A DNA stretch of 64,000 nt from Acrocarpospora corrugata (GTDB lineage Bacteria; Actinomycetota; Actinomycetes; Streptosporangiales; Streptosporangiaceae): the NCBI RefSeq assembly GCF_009687845.1, contig NZ_BLAD01000052.1:64792-128791 (forward strand). Direction: 5' to 3'. Positions 31,104 through 43,094 of this stretch are shown piece by piece. The position numbers were made by a program, and so were the translations under genes. Each line of letters begins with the position of its first letter. Positions within the stretch are counted from its first letter, which is position 1. Below the pieces are notes generated by a model that worked only from the letters and a program-made list of their open reading frames with translations, was not told the DNA's origin and searched no databases.

Positions 31104-31598
31104 TCAGGGCCGGTCCAGCCGCTGTCTGACCTGGGCCGCGAGGGCGCCGTCCTCGTGGTCGAGGCCGTACCGCCAGACCGTCTCGGCGTCGCCGTCGCGC
31201 CCGCGCAGCGGCAGCGTGCGGGCCAGCAGCTCGATCGCCAGCGCGGCCGTGTCGGTGTCAGGCCCGGCTTCGACCGCGCCCGCGAACTCCGCGCAGGCCA
31301 GCTCCAGATGGGCGATGCCCAGCAGCACCCGCAGCCGCGCCGACTCCGCCACCCCGGGCACGCCCAGCGCCTCCAGCAGCAGGTCGGCGGCCTCGCCCGG
31401 CTCGCCCTCCTCCAGCAGGATCTCGGCCATCCGCTCGGCCACCACCGCGAGCCCGGCCGCGGCCTGGTCCCGGTCGGCCGCCTGCTCGTCCGCGGCCACC
31501 GCCGCGAAGATGGCGGCCGCCTGATCCAGCTGCCCCGCCTCGTAGAGCCGGCGTGCCTCGTCGAGCTGCCGGACCGCTCGCGGATCGATGGCCGTCAT
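31104..31598 (-). CDS. Tetratricopeptide-like helical protein
   Basis: A 164-residue protein of repeated helix pairs: LDEARRLYEAGQLDQAAAIF, AERMAEILLEEGEPGEAADL, and a degenerate third pair (AIELLARTLPLRGRDGDAET). This fits two to three TPR or SEL1-like units acting as a protein-binding scaffold. No catalytic motif. ATG 31598 has GGAGG 11 bases upstream. It lies 91 bp downstream of gcvP on the same strand and might be read from gcvP transcripts, but it shares no obvious function. Confidence 0.7.
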   Translation of the reverse strand: MTAIDPRAVRQLDEARRLYEAGQLDQAAAIFAAVAADEQAADRDQAAAGLAVVAERMAEILLEEGEPGEAADLLLEALGVPGVAESARLRVLLGIAHLELACAEFAGAVEAGPDTDTAALAIELLARTLPLRGRDGDAETVWRYGLDHEDGALAAQVRQRLDRP

Positions 31599-31688
31599 GA
31601 GGGGGGCGCCTCCAATACGAAAGGATCATCGAGATCTTAACGATTACAGGCCCAACGGCGCGGCAGACATGCGCAAAGGGAACGTAAT

Positions 31689-34484
<2,796 letters not shown>

Positions 34485-34539
34485 GACAGGGGCCTCCAGC
34501 GGCGTCGAGACCAGCGCGCCCGGCTGAACCGGTCGCTCT

Positions 34540-34736
34540 GCGGGTCTCCCCCTCTGTCATCGGACCTGAGAGCTTCACCGGGCCCTGATGAGGTGCCCCG
34601 CTTTCCCCTTCGGTGTGGCCGCCTGGCTGAACGGCCCGCTTTCCAGAGTCGCCTCGCCCGTGCGGTACCGGTGCCTGAGAGATTCCGGGGAGGTTTGCTC
34701 CTTCGGCGCCCCTCCCGGAGGAAGGGACTCTCCCGC
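34540..34736 (-). ncRNA. Tandem glycine riboswitch
   Basis: Read leftward, the first aptamer has GGGAGAG, the core gcgccgaaggagcaa, and aatctctcagg. The second has ctctgga, ccgaaggggaaag, and agctctcaggt followed by gatgacagagg. These are the conserved elements of both glycine-binding aptamers in the usual order with a short linker. It ends about 55 nt before the gcvP start. In other bacteria glycine binding favours expression of glycine cleavage genes. Confidence 0.95.
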
Positions 34737-34783
34737 ACAAGGTCGTCGGCAGCTACACAATACCGCTACCCAGGTGTATGCCC

Positions 34784-35401
34784 TCAACCGGTCTTCCTGG
34801 CGCGTCGCCGCTGCGCCAGTTCGTCGGAAGGGTGGTCGGCCTCAGACGGGAGACCGACCTCCGCGCGTTCCCCCGGCAGCTCCGCGAGCGATCCCTCGAC
34901 CTCGCGCCACACCCGTCCGAGTGCGATCCCGAACACGCCCTGCCCGCCCTGGAGCAGGTCGATCACCTCGTCCGCCGAGGTGCACTCGTAGACGCTCACC
35001 CCGTCGCTCATGAGGGTGATCTGAGCCAGATCGTTGACGCCGCGCTCCCGCAGGTGGTGCACGGCGGTACGGATCTGCTGGAGCGAGACCCCGGTGTCCA
35101 GGAGGCGTTTGACGACCTTGAGCACGAGGATGTCGCGGAAACTGTAGAGCCGCTGGGAGCCGGAGCCCTGGGCGGCTCTTATGGTCGGCTGGACCAGGTC
35201 GGTGCGGGCCCAGTAGTCGAGCTGACGGTAGGTGATACCGGCCGCCGAGCACGCCGTGGGGCCGCGGTAGCCGATGTCGTCGGCAATCGCAGCGGGCCGC
35301 TCGTCGAACAGCAAGCCCTGCTCACCGGCGCGTTCCCGCGCCGACTCGCGCTGAGCCGGATCATGCCCGGCCGTCTTACCCTCGCCGCTGCTGACCGCCA
35401 C
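34784..35401 (-). CDS. MerR-family regulator (Rv1830-like)
   Basis: A 205-residue regulator. After a disordered N-terminus comes the MerR winged helix (CSAAGITYRQLDYWARTDLV with RLYSFRDILVLKVVKRLLDT). A conserved beta-rich C-domain follows (LMSDGVSVYECTSADEVIDLL, GQGVFGIALGRVWREVEG). Its place between the nuclease gene and gcvP is the place of Rv1830 in M. tuberculosis. GTG 35401 is preferred: GGAGG sits six bases upstream; ATG 35425 is also open. It has a probable own promoter in the 122-bp gap. The target is unknown. Confidence 0.85.
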   Translation of the reverse strand: MAVSSGEGKTAGHDPAQRESARERAGEQGLLFDERPAAIADDIGYRGPTACSAAGITYRQLDYWARTDLVQPTIRAAQGSGSQRLYSFRDILVLKVVKRLLDTGVSLQQIRTAVHHLRERGVNDLAQITLMSDGVSVYECTSADEVIDLLQGGQGVFGIALGRVWREVEGSLAELPGERAEVGLPSEADHPSDELAQRRRARKTG

Positions 35402-35547
35402 TGCGGACCTCCGGCTTTCTCTCATCCCACGGCCTGATCTGGGGGTTCTTGAACTACAACCGTGGTTTCCCTTGCACGGTAGGACTGGCGCCAGCCTCAG
35501 TCAACGACCGCCATCGGCGCGTCGTGAAGCCGAAAAATCGACCGATC

Positions 35548-36024
35548 TCAACCGGCACGTCCGAAGTCCTCCGGCGTGATGTTGTCCAGGAACTCGCGGA
35601 ACTTCTCCACCTCGTCCTCCTGGTCGTCGGGCATGCTGACCCCGGCCTCGCGGATCACGTCCTCACTGGCGAAGATCGACGCACCGGGGGTGCGCAGCGC
35701 CAGCGCGATCGAGTCGGAGGGCCGCGCGCTGACCGTTACGCCGTTGGAGAACACCAGGTCGGCGAAGAAGATCCCGTCCCGGAGCGCGACGATGTTGACC
35801 TTGACCAGCTCGATCTTCAAGGCGGCCAGGACGTCGCGGAACAGGTCGTGCGTCAGCGGCCGGGGCGGCGGGTCGTCAGCGGATTGCGCCAGCGCGATCG
35901 CGGTCGCCTCGGTCATGCCGATCCAGATCGGCAGGTACCGATCACCGTTCGTCTCCTTCAGGAGGACGATCGGCTGGTTCGAGGGCATCTCTACGCGTAC
36001 CCCCACGACCTCCATCTGCAACAC
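35548..36024 (-). CDS. Bifunctional nuclease family protein (DUF151)
   Basis: A 158-residue protein with the BFN domain over almost its full length: MEVVGVRVEMPSNQPIVLLK, YLPIWIGMTEATAIALA, SNGVTVSARPSDSIALALRT. Homologues from plants and bacteria have been described as combined RNase/DNase; in mycobacteria it is Rv1829. The acidic C-terminal tail (DDQEDEVEKFREFLDNI) is usual. GTG 36024 lies ten bases after GGAGAG; ATG 36015 is also possible. It is flanked by two MerR-type genes in a conserved synteny block. Confidence 0.9.
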   Translation of the reverse strand: MLQMEVVGVRVEMPSNQPIVLLKETNGDRYLPIWIGMTEATAIALAQSADDPPPRPLTHDLFRDVLAALKIELVKVNIVALRDGIFFADLVFSNGVTVSARPSDSIALALRTPGASIFASEDVIREAGVSMPDDQEDEVEKFREFLDNITPEDFGRAG

Positions 36025-36098
36025 GGGCGACTCACTCTCCGGGATGCGGCATATATCACCAGTGCATTCAACGTAACACCCGAGAGCGAGACGCGTTG

Positions 36099-36764
36099 TC
36101 AGCGCCCGAGAACGCCACGAACACTGCCATTAAGGAGAGCGGCGTGCAAACGCAGGAGAAGTCCGGAGATTTCGCGCGCGGATTCCTCGGCGTGGTCGAG
36201 GGATCCGGGCGCGCGGCGGCGCAGCAGCGGCGCGACCGCCTGCTCCAGCAGCCCGGCCTCCCGCTCGGCGGCGGCCTTCACCGCGCGCAGATGCCGCGCG
36301 TGCAGCCCGAACCTGGCCAGCCGCCCGACGCAGCGGGCCACGTCCAGCGCGTCGGCGTCGTAGCGCCGCGCGCCGGGCTGGACCCCGGCGGGGACCAGGC
36401 CGAAGCTCTCCAGTTCGGCCAGCGTCTCCTCGTCGATCTCGGCGGCGGCCAGCAGCTCCTCGCGGGTGAGCCGGATCGGCGGCGTCTCCGCGCCCACCGC
36501 GCGCGGGCCGGGCGCGTCGGCCAGCTGGTCCTTTATCACCCGCAGCGGAAGGTACTGGTCGCGTTGCGCGGTCAGGATGAAGCGCAGCCGCTCGACGTCG
36601 TCGTGGGTGAACTTGCGGTATCCGGACGGGCTGCGCTGGGGCTCGATCAGCCCCTCCCCCTCCAGAAACCTGATCTTGGAGATCGTGACGTCGGGGAATT
36701 CCCCCTGCAGCAGGGCGAGCACCTCCCCGATGCTCATGTACGCCCTGATCGCCTCAGCGCCCAT
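36099..36764 (-). CDS. ftsR: MerR-family regulator, FtsR/Rv1828-like
   Basis: A 221-residue protein of the Rv1828/FtsR type. The MerR-like winged helix is MSIGEVLALLQGEFPDVTIS, then KIRFLEGEGLIEPQRSPSGY and RKFTHDDVERLRFILTAQRD, which is nearly invariant in this family. The second half (LTREELLAAAEIDEETLAEL, QPGARRYDADALDVARCV) is its second winged-helix-like part. The C. glutamicum homologue FtsR activates ftsZ. ATG 36764 is supported by GGGGGA; ATG 36737 is nearer the conserved core and is an alternative. The garA stop is 28 bp upstream, so both are in one transcript. Confidence 0.85.
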   Translation of the reverse strand: MGAEAIRAYMSIGEVLALLQGEFPDVTISKIRFLEGEGLIEPQRSPSGYRKFTHDDVERLRFILTAQRDQYLPLRVIKDQLADAPGPRAVGAETPPIRLTREELLAAAEIDEETLAELESFGLVPAGVQPGARRYDADALDVARCVGRLARFGLHARHLRAVKAAAEREAGLLEQAVAPLLRRRAPGSLDHAEESAREISGLLLRLHAALLNGSVRGVLGR

Positions 36765-36792
36765 CGCTGCCCATCCCCCTCTCACCCAGCGG

Positions 36793-37299
36793 TCACGGCC
36801 CTCCAGGGCCGCGGGTGAGGAACACCAACCGGAATTTACCGATCTGCACCTCGTCGCCGCCCGCCAGCGGGAACTCCTCGATGCGTTCCCTGTTGACGTA
36901 GGTGCCGTTGAGGCTGCCCACGTCCCGGGCGGTGAACTGGCCGCCGCGCCGGTTGAACTCGGCGTGCCGCCGGGACACGGTCACATCGTCCAGGAAGATG
37001 TCGCTCTCCGGGTGGCGACCCGCCGTGGTGAGGTCGCTGTCGAGCAGGAACCGGCTGCCCGCGTTCGGCCCGCGCATGACGACCAGCAGCGCGGTGCCCG
37101 GCGGCAGCTGCTCGACCGCGGAACGATCCGGCAGCAGCGTCTGCCCGGTGGCCTCGTCCACGGCTTCGAGTGAGATCGTCGAGGTCGTGTCCGGCACCAC
37201 CTGGTGCGCCGGCGGGCTCAGCGGCGAACCGCATCGAGAGCAGAAACGGGCATCCTCGGGGTTGGGGTGACCGCACTGCGTGCAGTAGACGCTGGGCAT
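36793..37299 (-). CDS. garA: FHA-domain regulator GarA/OdhI-like
   Basis: A 168-residue phospho-switch protein. N-terminal zinc ribbon (Cys6, Cys9, Cys20, Cys23). A phosphorylation segment has Thr38-Thr39 in PDTTSTISLE, equivalent to the ETTS motif phosphorylated by Pkn kinases in GarA/OdhI. The FHA domain runs from about 75 to 160 (TAGRHPESDIFLDDVTVSRR, GSLNGTYVNRERIEE). Known GarA inhibits 2-oxoglutarate dehydrogenase and glutamate dehydrogenase and activates glutamate synthase when unphosphorylated. The zinc ribbon is typical of the Streptomyces-type proteins. It has a strong leftward promoter (TTGACC-N17-TAAGTT) at 37376-37348. Confidence 0.9.
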   Translation of the reverse strand: MPSVYCTQCGHPNPEDARFCSRCGSPLSPPAHQVVPDTTSTISLEAVDEATGQTLLPDRSAVEQLPPGTALLVVMRGPNAGSRFLLDSDLTTAGRHPESDIFLDDVTVSRRHAEFNRRGGQFTARDVGSLNGTYVNRERIEEFPLAGGDEVQIGKFRLVFLTRGPGGP

Positions 37300-37347
37300 C
37301 GAACGGCTCGGCCTCTCTCACGACTTGCTCAAAACTGCGAATGCCGA

Positions 37348-37376
37348 AACTTACGCTGATCAGACACGAAGGTCAA
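37348..37376 (-). promoter_or_regulatory. Promoter for garA (TTGACC-N17-TAAGTT)
   Basis: On the minus strand, -35 TTGACC is at 37376-37371 and -10 TAAGTT at 37353-37348, with the optimal 17-bp spacer. It is about 50 bp before the garA ATG and probably drives garA, ftsR and perhaps the genes after them. It is the best sigma-70-type promoter match I see in the window. Confidence 0.65.
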
Positions 37377-37498
37377 GGCAGGCACGCTGGACATTGACTA
37401 CCCAACGCTACCGTCAGGCACGGTCCAAGGTCCATGCCGCCACACCATCATCATCCGCCAAGGGGTTCAAGGCCCTTCAGGTTATACAGGTTATCGTT

Positions 37499-40006
37499 TC
37501 AGGCCGATCCGGCGGCCCGCTCGACCACGAGAGCCCATCGTTCGATAAGTATTTGGGCGGTGTCCACGTCGTGGCCCTCGGCCCACAGATGGGTGACGGC
37601 CTCGGCCGGATCCGGCAGCACCATCGCCCAGCTGCCGTCCTCCTCGACGATCCTGACCCCGTCGGTGGTGTCCAGGCGGCGGCCGTCGGCGGCCTCGACC
37701 ACCGAGCGCATCACCGCGCCCTTGTGCGCCCACGGGGTGGGGATGGTGCGTTTGAGCAGCCTGGCCTCGGGGATCCTGGCGTCGATCTGGCTGAGTGAGA
37801 GCCGGGTCCTGGCGACCAGGCCGAGCAGGCGCAGGAAGACGGCCAGGCCGTCCACGGTCGGCCCGAACTCGGGCACCACGAAGCCGCCCCTGCCGTCGCA
37901 CGCGAAGATCATCTCCGGGTGGGTGGCGGCGCTGGTGAGTGCGTCGATGCCGGTGGCCGTCCAGTCCACGTGCACGCCGTGGAAGCGGCACACCATCTCG
38001 GCCACCCGGGTGGTGGTGACCGGCAGCGCGACCCGGCCGCCCCGCCGCTCGGCCGCGACCAGGTCGAGCACGACCAGCAGGGCGCGCTCCTCGCTGATCA
38101 GCTGGCCCATCTCGTCGACCAGCGAGACCCGCTCCCCCACCGGGTCGAACCTGACCCCGAAGGCGGCCCTGGACGAGCCGACCAGCTCAGACAGGCGCTG
38201 CAGGTCGCGGCGGCGCTCGGCCAGCGTCTCGGTGGGCGAGGCGTCGTCGAGCCGGTTGTTGACCGTCAGCACGCCGACCCCGACCCGGCCCAGCAGGCTG
38301 GGCAGCACCAGCGAGGAGGTGCCGCCGGCGCAGTCCACCACGACCTTCATCTCGGCGTCCTTGACGCCGGTCATGTCCACGCAGCGGAGCAGTTCGCGGG
38401 CGTAGGTGTCGACGGCGCGGGCCGGGAAGGTGAGCTCGGCGATCTCGCCGGGGAAGGCCCTGCGGTACTCCTGGCGGGAGAAGACGCGCTCCAGCTTGCG
38501 CTGGGCGGCCGGGGTCAGGTCGGCCCCGGTGTCGTCCAGGAAGACGATGTCCACGCTCTGCGGGTCCCCCGCGGTGGTGCGCAGCGCGATGCCGCCGCGC
38601 ACGTTCTCCCTGGAGGTGTGGAACCTGGCCACCGGCATGGCGGCGGCCTCCAGGTCGACCACGTTGATGGCGCTGGAGTTGAGCGCGCTGATCACGGCCC
38701 GTTTCAGCGCGCGGGCGGCCCTGGAGGCGTCCCTGGAGGTCACCACGGTGTCGCCCTTGCTCAGCGTGGTCGCGTACGCGCTGGCGAGCCGGACGCACAG
38801 CTCCGGCGTGATCTCCACGTTGACCAGGCCGGACACGCCGCGCGGCCCGAACAGGCTGCGGTGGCCGCGGGACTCCCAGATGACGCTGGTGTTGACCACC
38901 GCCCCGGCCTCGACCGTCTTGAACGGGTAGATCTTCACGCCGGAGGACACGTACGCCTCCGCCTCGATCACGCACTCGTCGCCGACGACCGCGTTCTCCT
39001 CGATCCTGGCGCCGGTCATCACGTCGGTGTTCTTGCCGATGACGCAGCCGCGCAGGTGGGCGGCCGGGCCGACGTACACGTTGTCGTGCACCACCGCGCG
39101 GTGCAGGAAGGCGCCCTCCTTGACCACCGCGTTGCTGCCGAGCACGGTGTACTCGCGCAGTTCGGCCCCGGCCTCGACCTTGGCGTAGTCGCCGATGAAG
39201 AGCGGGCCCTTGAGGATGGCGTCGGCGTCGACGGAGGCGCCCTCGGAGACCCAGACGCCGGGGGACAGCTCGAAGGCGTCCCCGAAGTCGACCTTGACCC
39301 GGCCCTCCAGCACGTCGGCCTGGGCCTTGAGGTAGCTCTCGTGGGTGCCGACGTCCTCCCAGTAGCCGTCCGCGACGTAGCCGAACAGGCGGGCGCCGCG
39401 GGCCAGCAGGCGCGGGAAGACGTGCGCGGACCAGTCCACCGACTCCCCGGCCGCGACCTCGTCCAGGACGCTGGGCTCCATCACGTAGATGCCGGTGTTG
39501 ACGGTGTCGGAGAAGACCTGGCCCCAGGTGGGCTTCTCCAGGAAACGCTGGATCCGGCCCTGGTCGTCGACGATGATGATGCCGAATTCGAGCGGGTTGG
39601 GGACCCGTTTGAGGCCGATGGTGACCAGGGCCCGGTTCTCCCGGTGGAAGCGGAGCATGTCGGTCAGGTCGATGTCGGTGAGTGCGTCGCCGGAGATGAC
39701 CAGGAAGCGGTCCTCGCGCAGCCGGTCGGCGGCGTTCTTGACGCTGCCCGCGGTGCCGAGCGGGGTCTCCTCGGTGGCGTAGTAGAGGTGCATGCCGAGT
39801 TCGTCGCCGTCGCCGAAGTAGTTGCGGATCAGGGCGGCCAGGAACTGGACGGTGACCACGGTCTCGGTGAAGCCGTGCTTCTTGAGCAGGCGGAGCACGT
39901 GTTCCATGATCGGGCGGTTGATCACGGGGAGCAGCGGTTTGGGCTGGTTGGCGGTCATCGGCCGCAGCCGCGTGCCCTCACCGCCCGCCATCACGACGGC
40001 CTTCAC
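37499..40006 (-). CDS. Mannose-1-phosphate guanylyltransferase / phosphomannomutase-like fusion
   Basis: An 835-residue fusion. Residues 1-235 are a nucleotidyltransferase ([41 protein letters not shown]) that should make GDP-mannose or another NDP-sugar. Residues 250-385 are left-handed beta-helix repeats ([40 protein letters not shown]). From about 390 the fold follows phosphohexomutases, but the catalytic phosphoserine loop TASHNP is replaced by RTTAGDPQ (476-483) and the metal loop DGDGDR by DPVGER (621-626), so the mutase half is probably inactive. GTG 40006 has GGTGGGAA upstream. The adjacent cardiolipin synthase gene ends 14 bp before it. S. coelicolor SCO1388 has the same place and form. 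Confidence 0.88.
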   Translation of the reverse strand: MKAVVMAGGEGTRLRPMTANQPKPLLPVINRPIMEHVLRLLKKHGFTETVVTVQFLAALIRNYFGDGDELGMHLYYATEETPLGTAGSVKNAADRLREDRFLVISGDALTDIDLTDMLRFHRENRALVTIGLKRVPNPLEFGIIIVDDQGRIQRFLEKPTWGQVFSDTVNTGIYVMEPSVLDEVAAGESVDWSAHVFPRLLARGARLFGYVADGYWEDVGTHESYLKAQADVLEGRVKVDFGDAFELSPGVWVSEGASVDADAILKGPLFIGDYAKVEAGAELREYTVLGSNAVVKEGAFLHRAVVHDNVYVGPAAHLRGCVIGKNTDVMTGARIEENAVVGDECVIEAEAYVSSGVKIYPFKTVEAGAVVNTSVIWESRGHRSLFGPRGVSGLVNVEITPELCVRLASAYATTLSKGDTVVTSRDASRAARALKRAVISALNSSAINVVDLEAAAMPVARFHTSRENVRGGIALRTTAGDPQSVDIVFLDDTGADLTPAAQRKLERVFSRQEYRRAFPGEIAELTFPARAVDTYARELLRCVDMTGVKDAEMKVVVDCAGGTSSLVLPSLLGRVGVGVLTVNNRLDDASPTETLAERRRDLQRLSELVGSSRAAFGVRFDPVGERVSLVDEMGQLISEERALLVVLDLVAAERRGGRVALPVTTTRVAEMVCRFHGVHVDWTATGIDALTSAATHPEMIFACDGRGGFVVPEFGPTVDGLAVFLRLLGLVARTRLSLSQIDARIPEARLLKRTIPTPWAHKGAVMRSVVEAADGRRLDTTDGVRIVEEDGSWAMVLPDPAEAVTHLWAEGHDVDTAQILIERWALVVERAAGSA

Positions 40007-40019
40007 GCCATTCCCACCT

Positions 40020-40592
40020 TCATCGGGGCGCACGCGCCAGCATGCGCACCTGCACCACGTACAGCACCCCCGCCCACCAGTACAGACCCGTACCCCAGAT
40101 GACGAATGCCCACCCGAATATCGCGCTTATCTCCGAGTACCAACCGGCGTGCGCGGCCAGGAACAGCAGCGGGAACGCGTACATCAGGTTGGCGGTGGCG
40201 GCCTTGCCGAGGAAGTGCACCGGGAGCGCGGGGCCGTAGCCGAGGCGGCGCAGGATCGGGACCATGCAGAGCAGCAGCAGGTCGCGGGCGAGGACGAGGG
40301 CGACCAGCCACCACGGGATGATCTCGCGCAGCAGCAGGCCGAGCAGGGTGGCCAGGATGTAGAGGCGGTCGGCGGCCGGGTCGATCAGGCGGCCGAGCCT
40401 GCTGGTCTGGTTCCAGGCGCGGGCCAGCTTGCCGTCGAGCCAGTCGGAGAAGCCGGCCAGCATCAGCAGGGCGATGGCCCAGCCGTCCGCCTTGGGGCCC
40501 AGGATCAGCCAGAGGAACACCGGCACGCCGAGAAGGCGCAAAAAGCTCAGCAGATTCGGAATGGTCCAAATCCGGTCCTCAGCGGTGTCCAC
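40020..40592 (-). CDS. CDP-alcohol phosphatidyltransferase, probable eukaryote-like cardiolipin synthase
   Basis: A 190-residue integral membrane enzyme. The CDP-OH-P motif D-x2-D-G-x2-A-R-x8-G-x3-D-x3-D is complete in [20 protein letters not shown] then IDPAADR. Several helices follow ([20 protein letters not shown] and [17 protein letters not shown]). The Streptomyces gene in the same position, SCO1389, was identified as a eukaryote-type cardiolipin synthase, which joins CDP-diacylglycerol with phosphatidylglycerol. PgsA-like activity is the alternative. GTG 40592 gives [20 protein letters not shown]. It is transcribed before the mannosyl gene in one operon. Confidence 0.82.
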   Translation of the reverse strand: MDTAEDRIWTIPNLLSFLRLLGVPVFLWLILGPKADGWAIALLMLAGFSDWLDGKLARAWNQTSRLGRLIDPAADRLYILATLLGLLLREIIPWWLVALVLARDLLLLCMVPILRRLGYGPALPVHFLGKAATANLMYAFPLLFLAAHAGWYSEISAIFGWAFVIWGTGLYWWAGVLYVVQVRMLARAPR

Positions 40593-40678
40593 GAACCAGA
40601 CCCTACATGCGCGCGACCGGCCGCCGGCGTCCGCATGGGCACCGTTAAACCACCCGCCACACGGGTGTCGGGCGCGTG

Positions 40679-41341
40679 TCAGGGACGCGTCGGCCGGAAG
40701 TCGGCGTCCACCAGGCCGAGCCGGTGCGCGACCACGGCCGCCTGGGTCCTGTTGCGCAGGTCGAGTTTGTCCATCACCCCGGCCACGTGGGTCTTGACCG
40801 TGGTGACGCCCAGGTGCAGGCGTTCGCCGATCTCCGCGTTGGACAGGCCGATGCCGACCAGGGTGAGCACCTGGAGTTCCCGTTCGGTGAGTGCGGGCGG
40901 CACCGGCGGGCGGCCGTCCTCGGCGGCCAGCGCGCGGGCCACCACCCGGCGCAGCACCGAGGCGGCCAGCAGGGGCTCGCCCTGGGCGGCCCGCCGGACC
41001 GCCTCCACCATCCGGTCCGGCGGGTCGTCCTTGACCAGGAAGCCGAGCGCCCCGGCGCGCAGCGCCGCGTACACGTTCTCGTCCTCGGCGAAGGTGGTGA
41101 GGACCACCACCCGGGAGGCCGGGCGGGCGGCCAGGATCCGGCGGATGGCCTCCAGCCCGTCCACCCGCGGCATGCGCAGGTCCATCAGCACCACGTCGGG
41201 CCGGTGCCGTTCGGCCTCCCGCACGGCCTGCGCCCCGTCGGCCGCCTCCGCGCACACGGTCATGTCCCCGGCGGCCTCCAGCATCATCCGCACCCCGGCC
41301 CGCACCAGGGCCTGGTCGTCGGCGACCACGACTCTGATCAT
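40679..41341 (-). CDS. NarL/LuxR-family response regulator
   Basis: A 220-residue transcription factor. Receiver domain: VVVADDQALVRAG, VVLMDLRMPRVDG with phospho-acceptor Asp near residue 54, VVLTTFAEDE, and FLVKDD. C-terminal LuxR helix-turn-helix: LTERELQVLTLVGIGLSNAE then LHLGVTTVKTHVAGVMDKL. Its ATG overlaps the kinase stop by 4 bp, so the pair is coupled. The target is unknown. Confidence 0.92.
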   Translation of the reverse strand: MIRVVVADDQALVRAGVRMMLEAAGDMTVCAEAADGAQAVREAERHRPDVVLMDLRMPRVDGLEAIRRILAARPASRVVVLTTFAEDENVYAALRAGALGFLVKDDPPDRMVEAVRRAAQGEPLLAASVLRRVVARALAAEDGRPPVPPALTERELQVLTLVGIGLSNAEIGERLHLGVTTVKTHVAGVMDKLDLRNRTQAAVVAHRLGLVDADFRPTRP

Positions 41342-42963
41342 CGTGGCCCTCCCTTGGCGAAGCGGGTGACCGCGCAGTCCCAGTCCTGGCCCTGCTCGGG
41401 CAGGGCGAACGCGGCGGCCAGCCGCCAGCCGCCGTCCGGCAGCGGCCCGGCGGTGAGCCGCCCGCCGAGGGCGTGGGCGCGTTCCCGCATGCCCGCGATG
41501 CCCTGCCCGGAGGAGGGCAGCATCGGCACCGCGCCGCCCCCGGCGTTGCTGGCGTTGCGCACCTCGACGGTGAGCTCGTGCGCGCTGACCGCGACCCTGA
41601 CCCGCGCGGGCGCACCGGGCCCGGCGTGTTTGAGCACGTTGGTGAGGCCCTCCTGGACGATCCTGGCGGCCGAGGCGCGGGCCACCAGCGGGGCCACGGC
41701 GACCTCGGGGGCGATCTCCAGGGCGACGTCCAGGCCCGCGCCGGCCATCCGGGCGGCGGCGTCGCGCATCACGTCCTCGGGGTCGCCGACCGGGAGTTCC
41801 GCGCCGGGGGCGCGAAGCACGGCCAGCAGGCCGCGCAGGTCCTCCAGCACCTGGTGGCCGGTGGCGCGGATGTCGGCCAGGGCTTCGGCGGCGGGGCCCG
41901 CTGCGCCGGCGTACTCGGCGGCTCCGGCGCGCAGGACCATGGCGCCGACGTGGTGGGCGACGATGTCGTGCACCTCGCGGGCGATGCGCTCGCGTTCGGC
42001 CAGCCGGTCGGAGCGGGCGCGTTCGGCGGCCAGTTCGACCTCGCGGCGGGTGGCGGTGCGGCGGACCCGGACGAAGGCGCCGATCGCGGCCGGGGCGGCG
42101 ACCATCGTGCCGAGCACCAGCAGCCACCAGAACGTCACCTCCGAGCCGCCGCCGACCGCGGTGAGCATGGTGACGACGCAGCTGAGGGCGTAGCCGGCCA
42201 GCAGCCAGCGCCAGGTGACCTGGCTGGCGAAGACGCCGAGGGCGACGAACAGGAGCACCTGGAGGCTGTCGGCGGCCTCGGGGGCGCGGCCGGCCGCGAT
42301 CACCAGCAGGGCGCTCTCCAGCAGCAGGACCGCGCCGGGCAGCCAGCGCACCACGCCGAGCGCGAGCCCGGCCAGGACGGCCAGCAGGCCGATGCCCCAG
42401 GCGTGCATCTCGGCCTCCGGCCAGCTCGCCCAGGTGCCGAGCACGGCGAACGCGACGCCGCCCCCGGCGAGCAGCAGGTCCAGCACCGGTGAGCGCTCCT
42501 CGCCGTCCGGTACGGCGGCCGACTGGCTGCGCAGGTAGCGCCCGATGGCGACGGGGACGCCGATGATGCCGAACGTGTAGAACGCCACGCTGCCGGTCGG
42601 CCAGGCGCCGGGCTCGGTCAGGTTGACCGCGGTGGCGGCGCAGGCCAGCGCGGCCACCGGCAGCGTCCACCGCCAGTCGCGGTTGCGGGCCAGCGCCCCG
42701 GCCGACAGCGCCAGCAGGATCTGCAGGCCATCCAGAATGCCTGCGCCGAAGTCGTCGAGCAGCACCAGCAGGACGGCCAGGTAGACCGCCGCGGGGCCGG
42801 GCGCGCGGCGGACCGCGCCGAGCGGCAGCCCGGCGGCCAGCACCAGGGCGGCCGTGGCCCAGGCGGGGAGGTCGGGGCTGCCCCAGGACTGGCTGGTGAG
42901 GGCGCACAGCGCGACCCCGGCCGACGCCAGCAGAAAATCCAGGGTAAAACCTCGCCACCGCAT
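41338..42963 (-). CDS. Sensor histidine kinase, multi-helix membrane type
   Basis: A 541-residue kinase. Two groups of helices in the first 315 residues (FLLASAGVALCAL; AVYLAVLLVLLDDFGAG; GLLAVLAGLALGVVR; FWWLLVLGTMVAAPAAIG) suggest a duplicated membrane sensor without a large outer domain. HisKA_3 phosphoacceptor motif: ERERIAREVHDIVAHHVGAM. The ATPase domain has VQEGLTNVLKHAGPG, and G-box GQGIAGMRERAHALGG; the D-box is reduced (EVRNASNAGGG). TACGGT ends seven bases before ATG 42963, consistent with a leaderless start. It is divergent from the methyltransferase across a long inverted repeat. Signal unknown. Confidence 0.9.
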   Translation of the reverse strand: MRWRGFTLDFLLASAGVALCALTSQSWGSPDLPAWATAALVLAAGLPLGAVRRAPGPAAVYLAVLLVLLDDFGAGILDGLQILLALSAGALARNRDWRWTLPVAALACAATAVNLTEPGAWPTGSVAFYTFGIIGVPVAIGRYLRSQSAAVPDGEERSPVLDLLLAGGGVAFAVLGTWASWPEAEMHAWGIGLLAVLAGLALGVVRWLPGAVLLLESALLVIAAGRAPEAADSLQVLLFVALGVFASQVTWRWLLAGYALSCVVTMLTAVGGGSEVTFWWLLVLGTMVAAPAAIGAFVRVRRTATRREVELAAERARSDRLAERERIAREVHDIVAHHVGAMVLRAGAAEYAGAAGPAAEALADIRATGHQVLEDLRGLLAVLRAPGAELPVGDPEDVMRDAAARMAGAGLDVALEIAPEVAVAPLVARASAARIVQEGLTNVLKHAGPGAPARVRVAVSAHELTVEVRNASNAGGGAVPMLPSSGQGIAGMRERAHALGGRLTAGPLPDGGWRLAAAFALPEQGQDWDCAVTRFAKGGPR

Positions 42964-43025
42964 GACTGAAACCGTATCCGCCCCGGTCAGTACCGCGTTC
43001 TCGTCCGTCAGGAGGACCGGGATCC

Positions 43026-43056
43026 TTCAAGTGGCCGATGTCTCCGGCCGCTTGAA
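43026..43056. promoter_or_regulatory. 31-bp dyad between kinase and methyltransferase
   Basis: Arms TTCAAGTGGCCG and CGGCCGCTTGAA match at 11 of 12 positions around the centre atgtctc. It lies 63 bp from the kinase start and 38 bp from the methyltransferase start. It is long enough for a dimeric regulator; the response regulator at 40679 is an obvious candidate. No T-tract follows, so it is not an intrinsic terminator. Confidence 0.55.
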
Positions 43057-43094
43057 CGTGGTCGAGCATGCCGTTCACCCCATAGCGTGCGGCC

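Noticed and set aside
37430-37498. Terminator after the guanylyltransferase fusion
   Set aside because: AAGGG...CCCTT near 37457-37474 can pair, but the stem is only five base pairs and no U-tract follows.
37919-40102. Open frame of 727 codons on the plus strand
   Set aside because: Antisense to the guanylyltransferase fusion; no domain, low-complexity composition.
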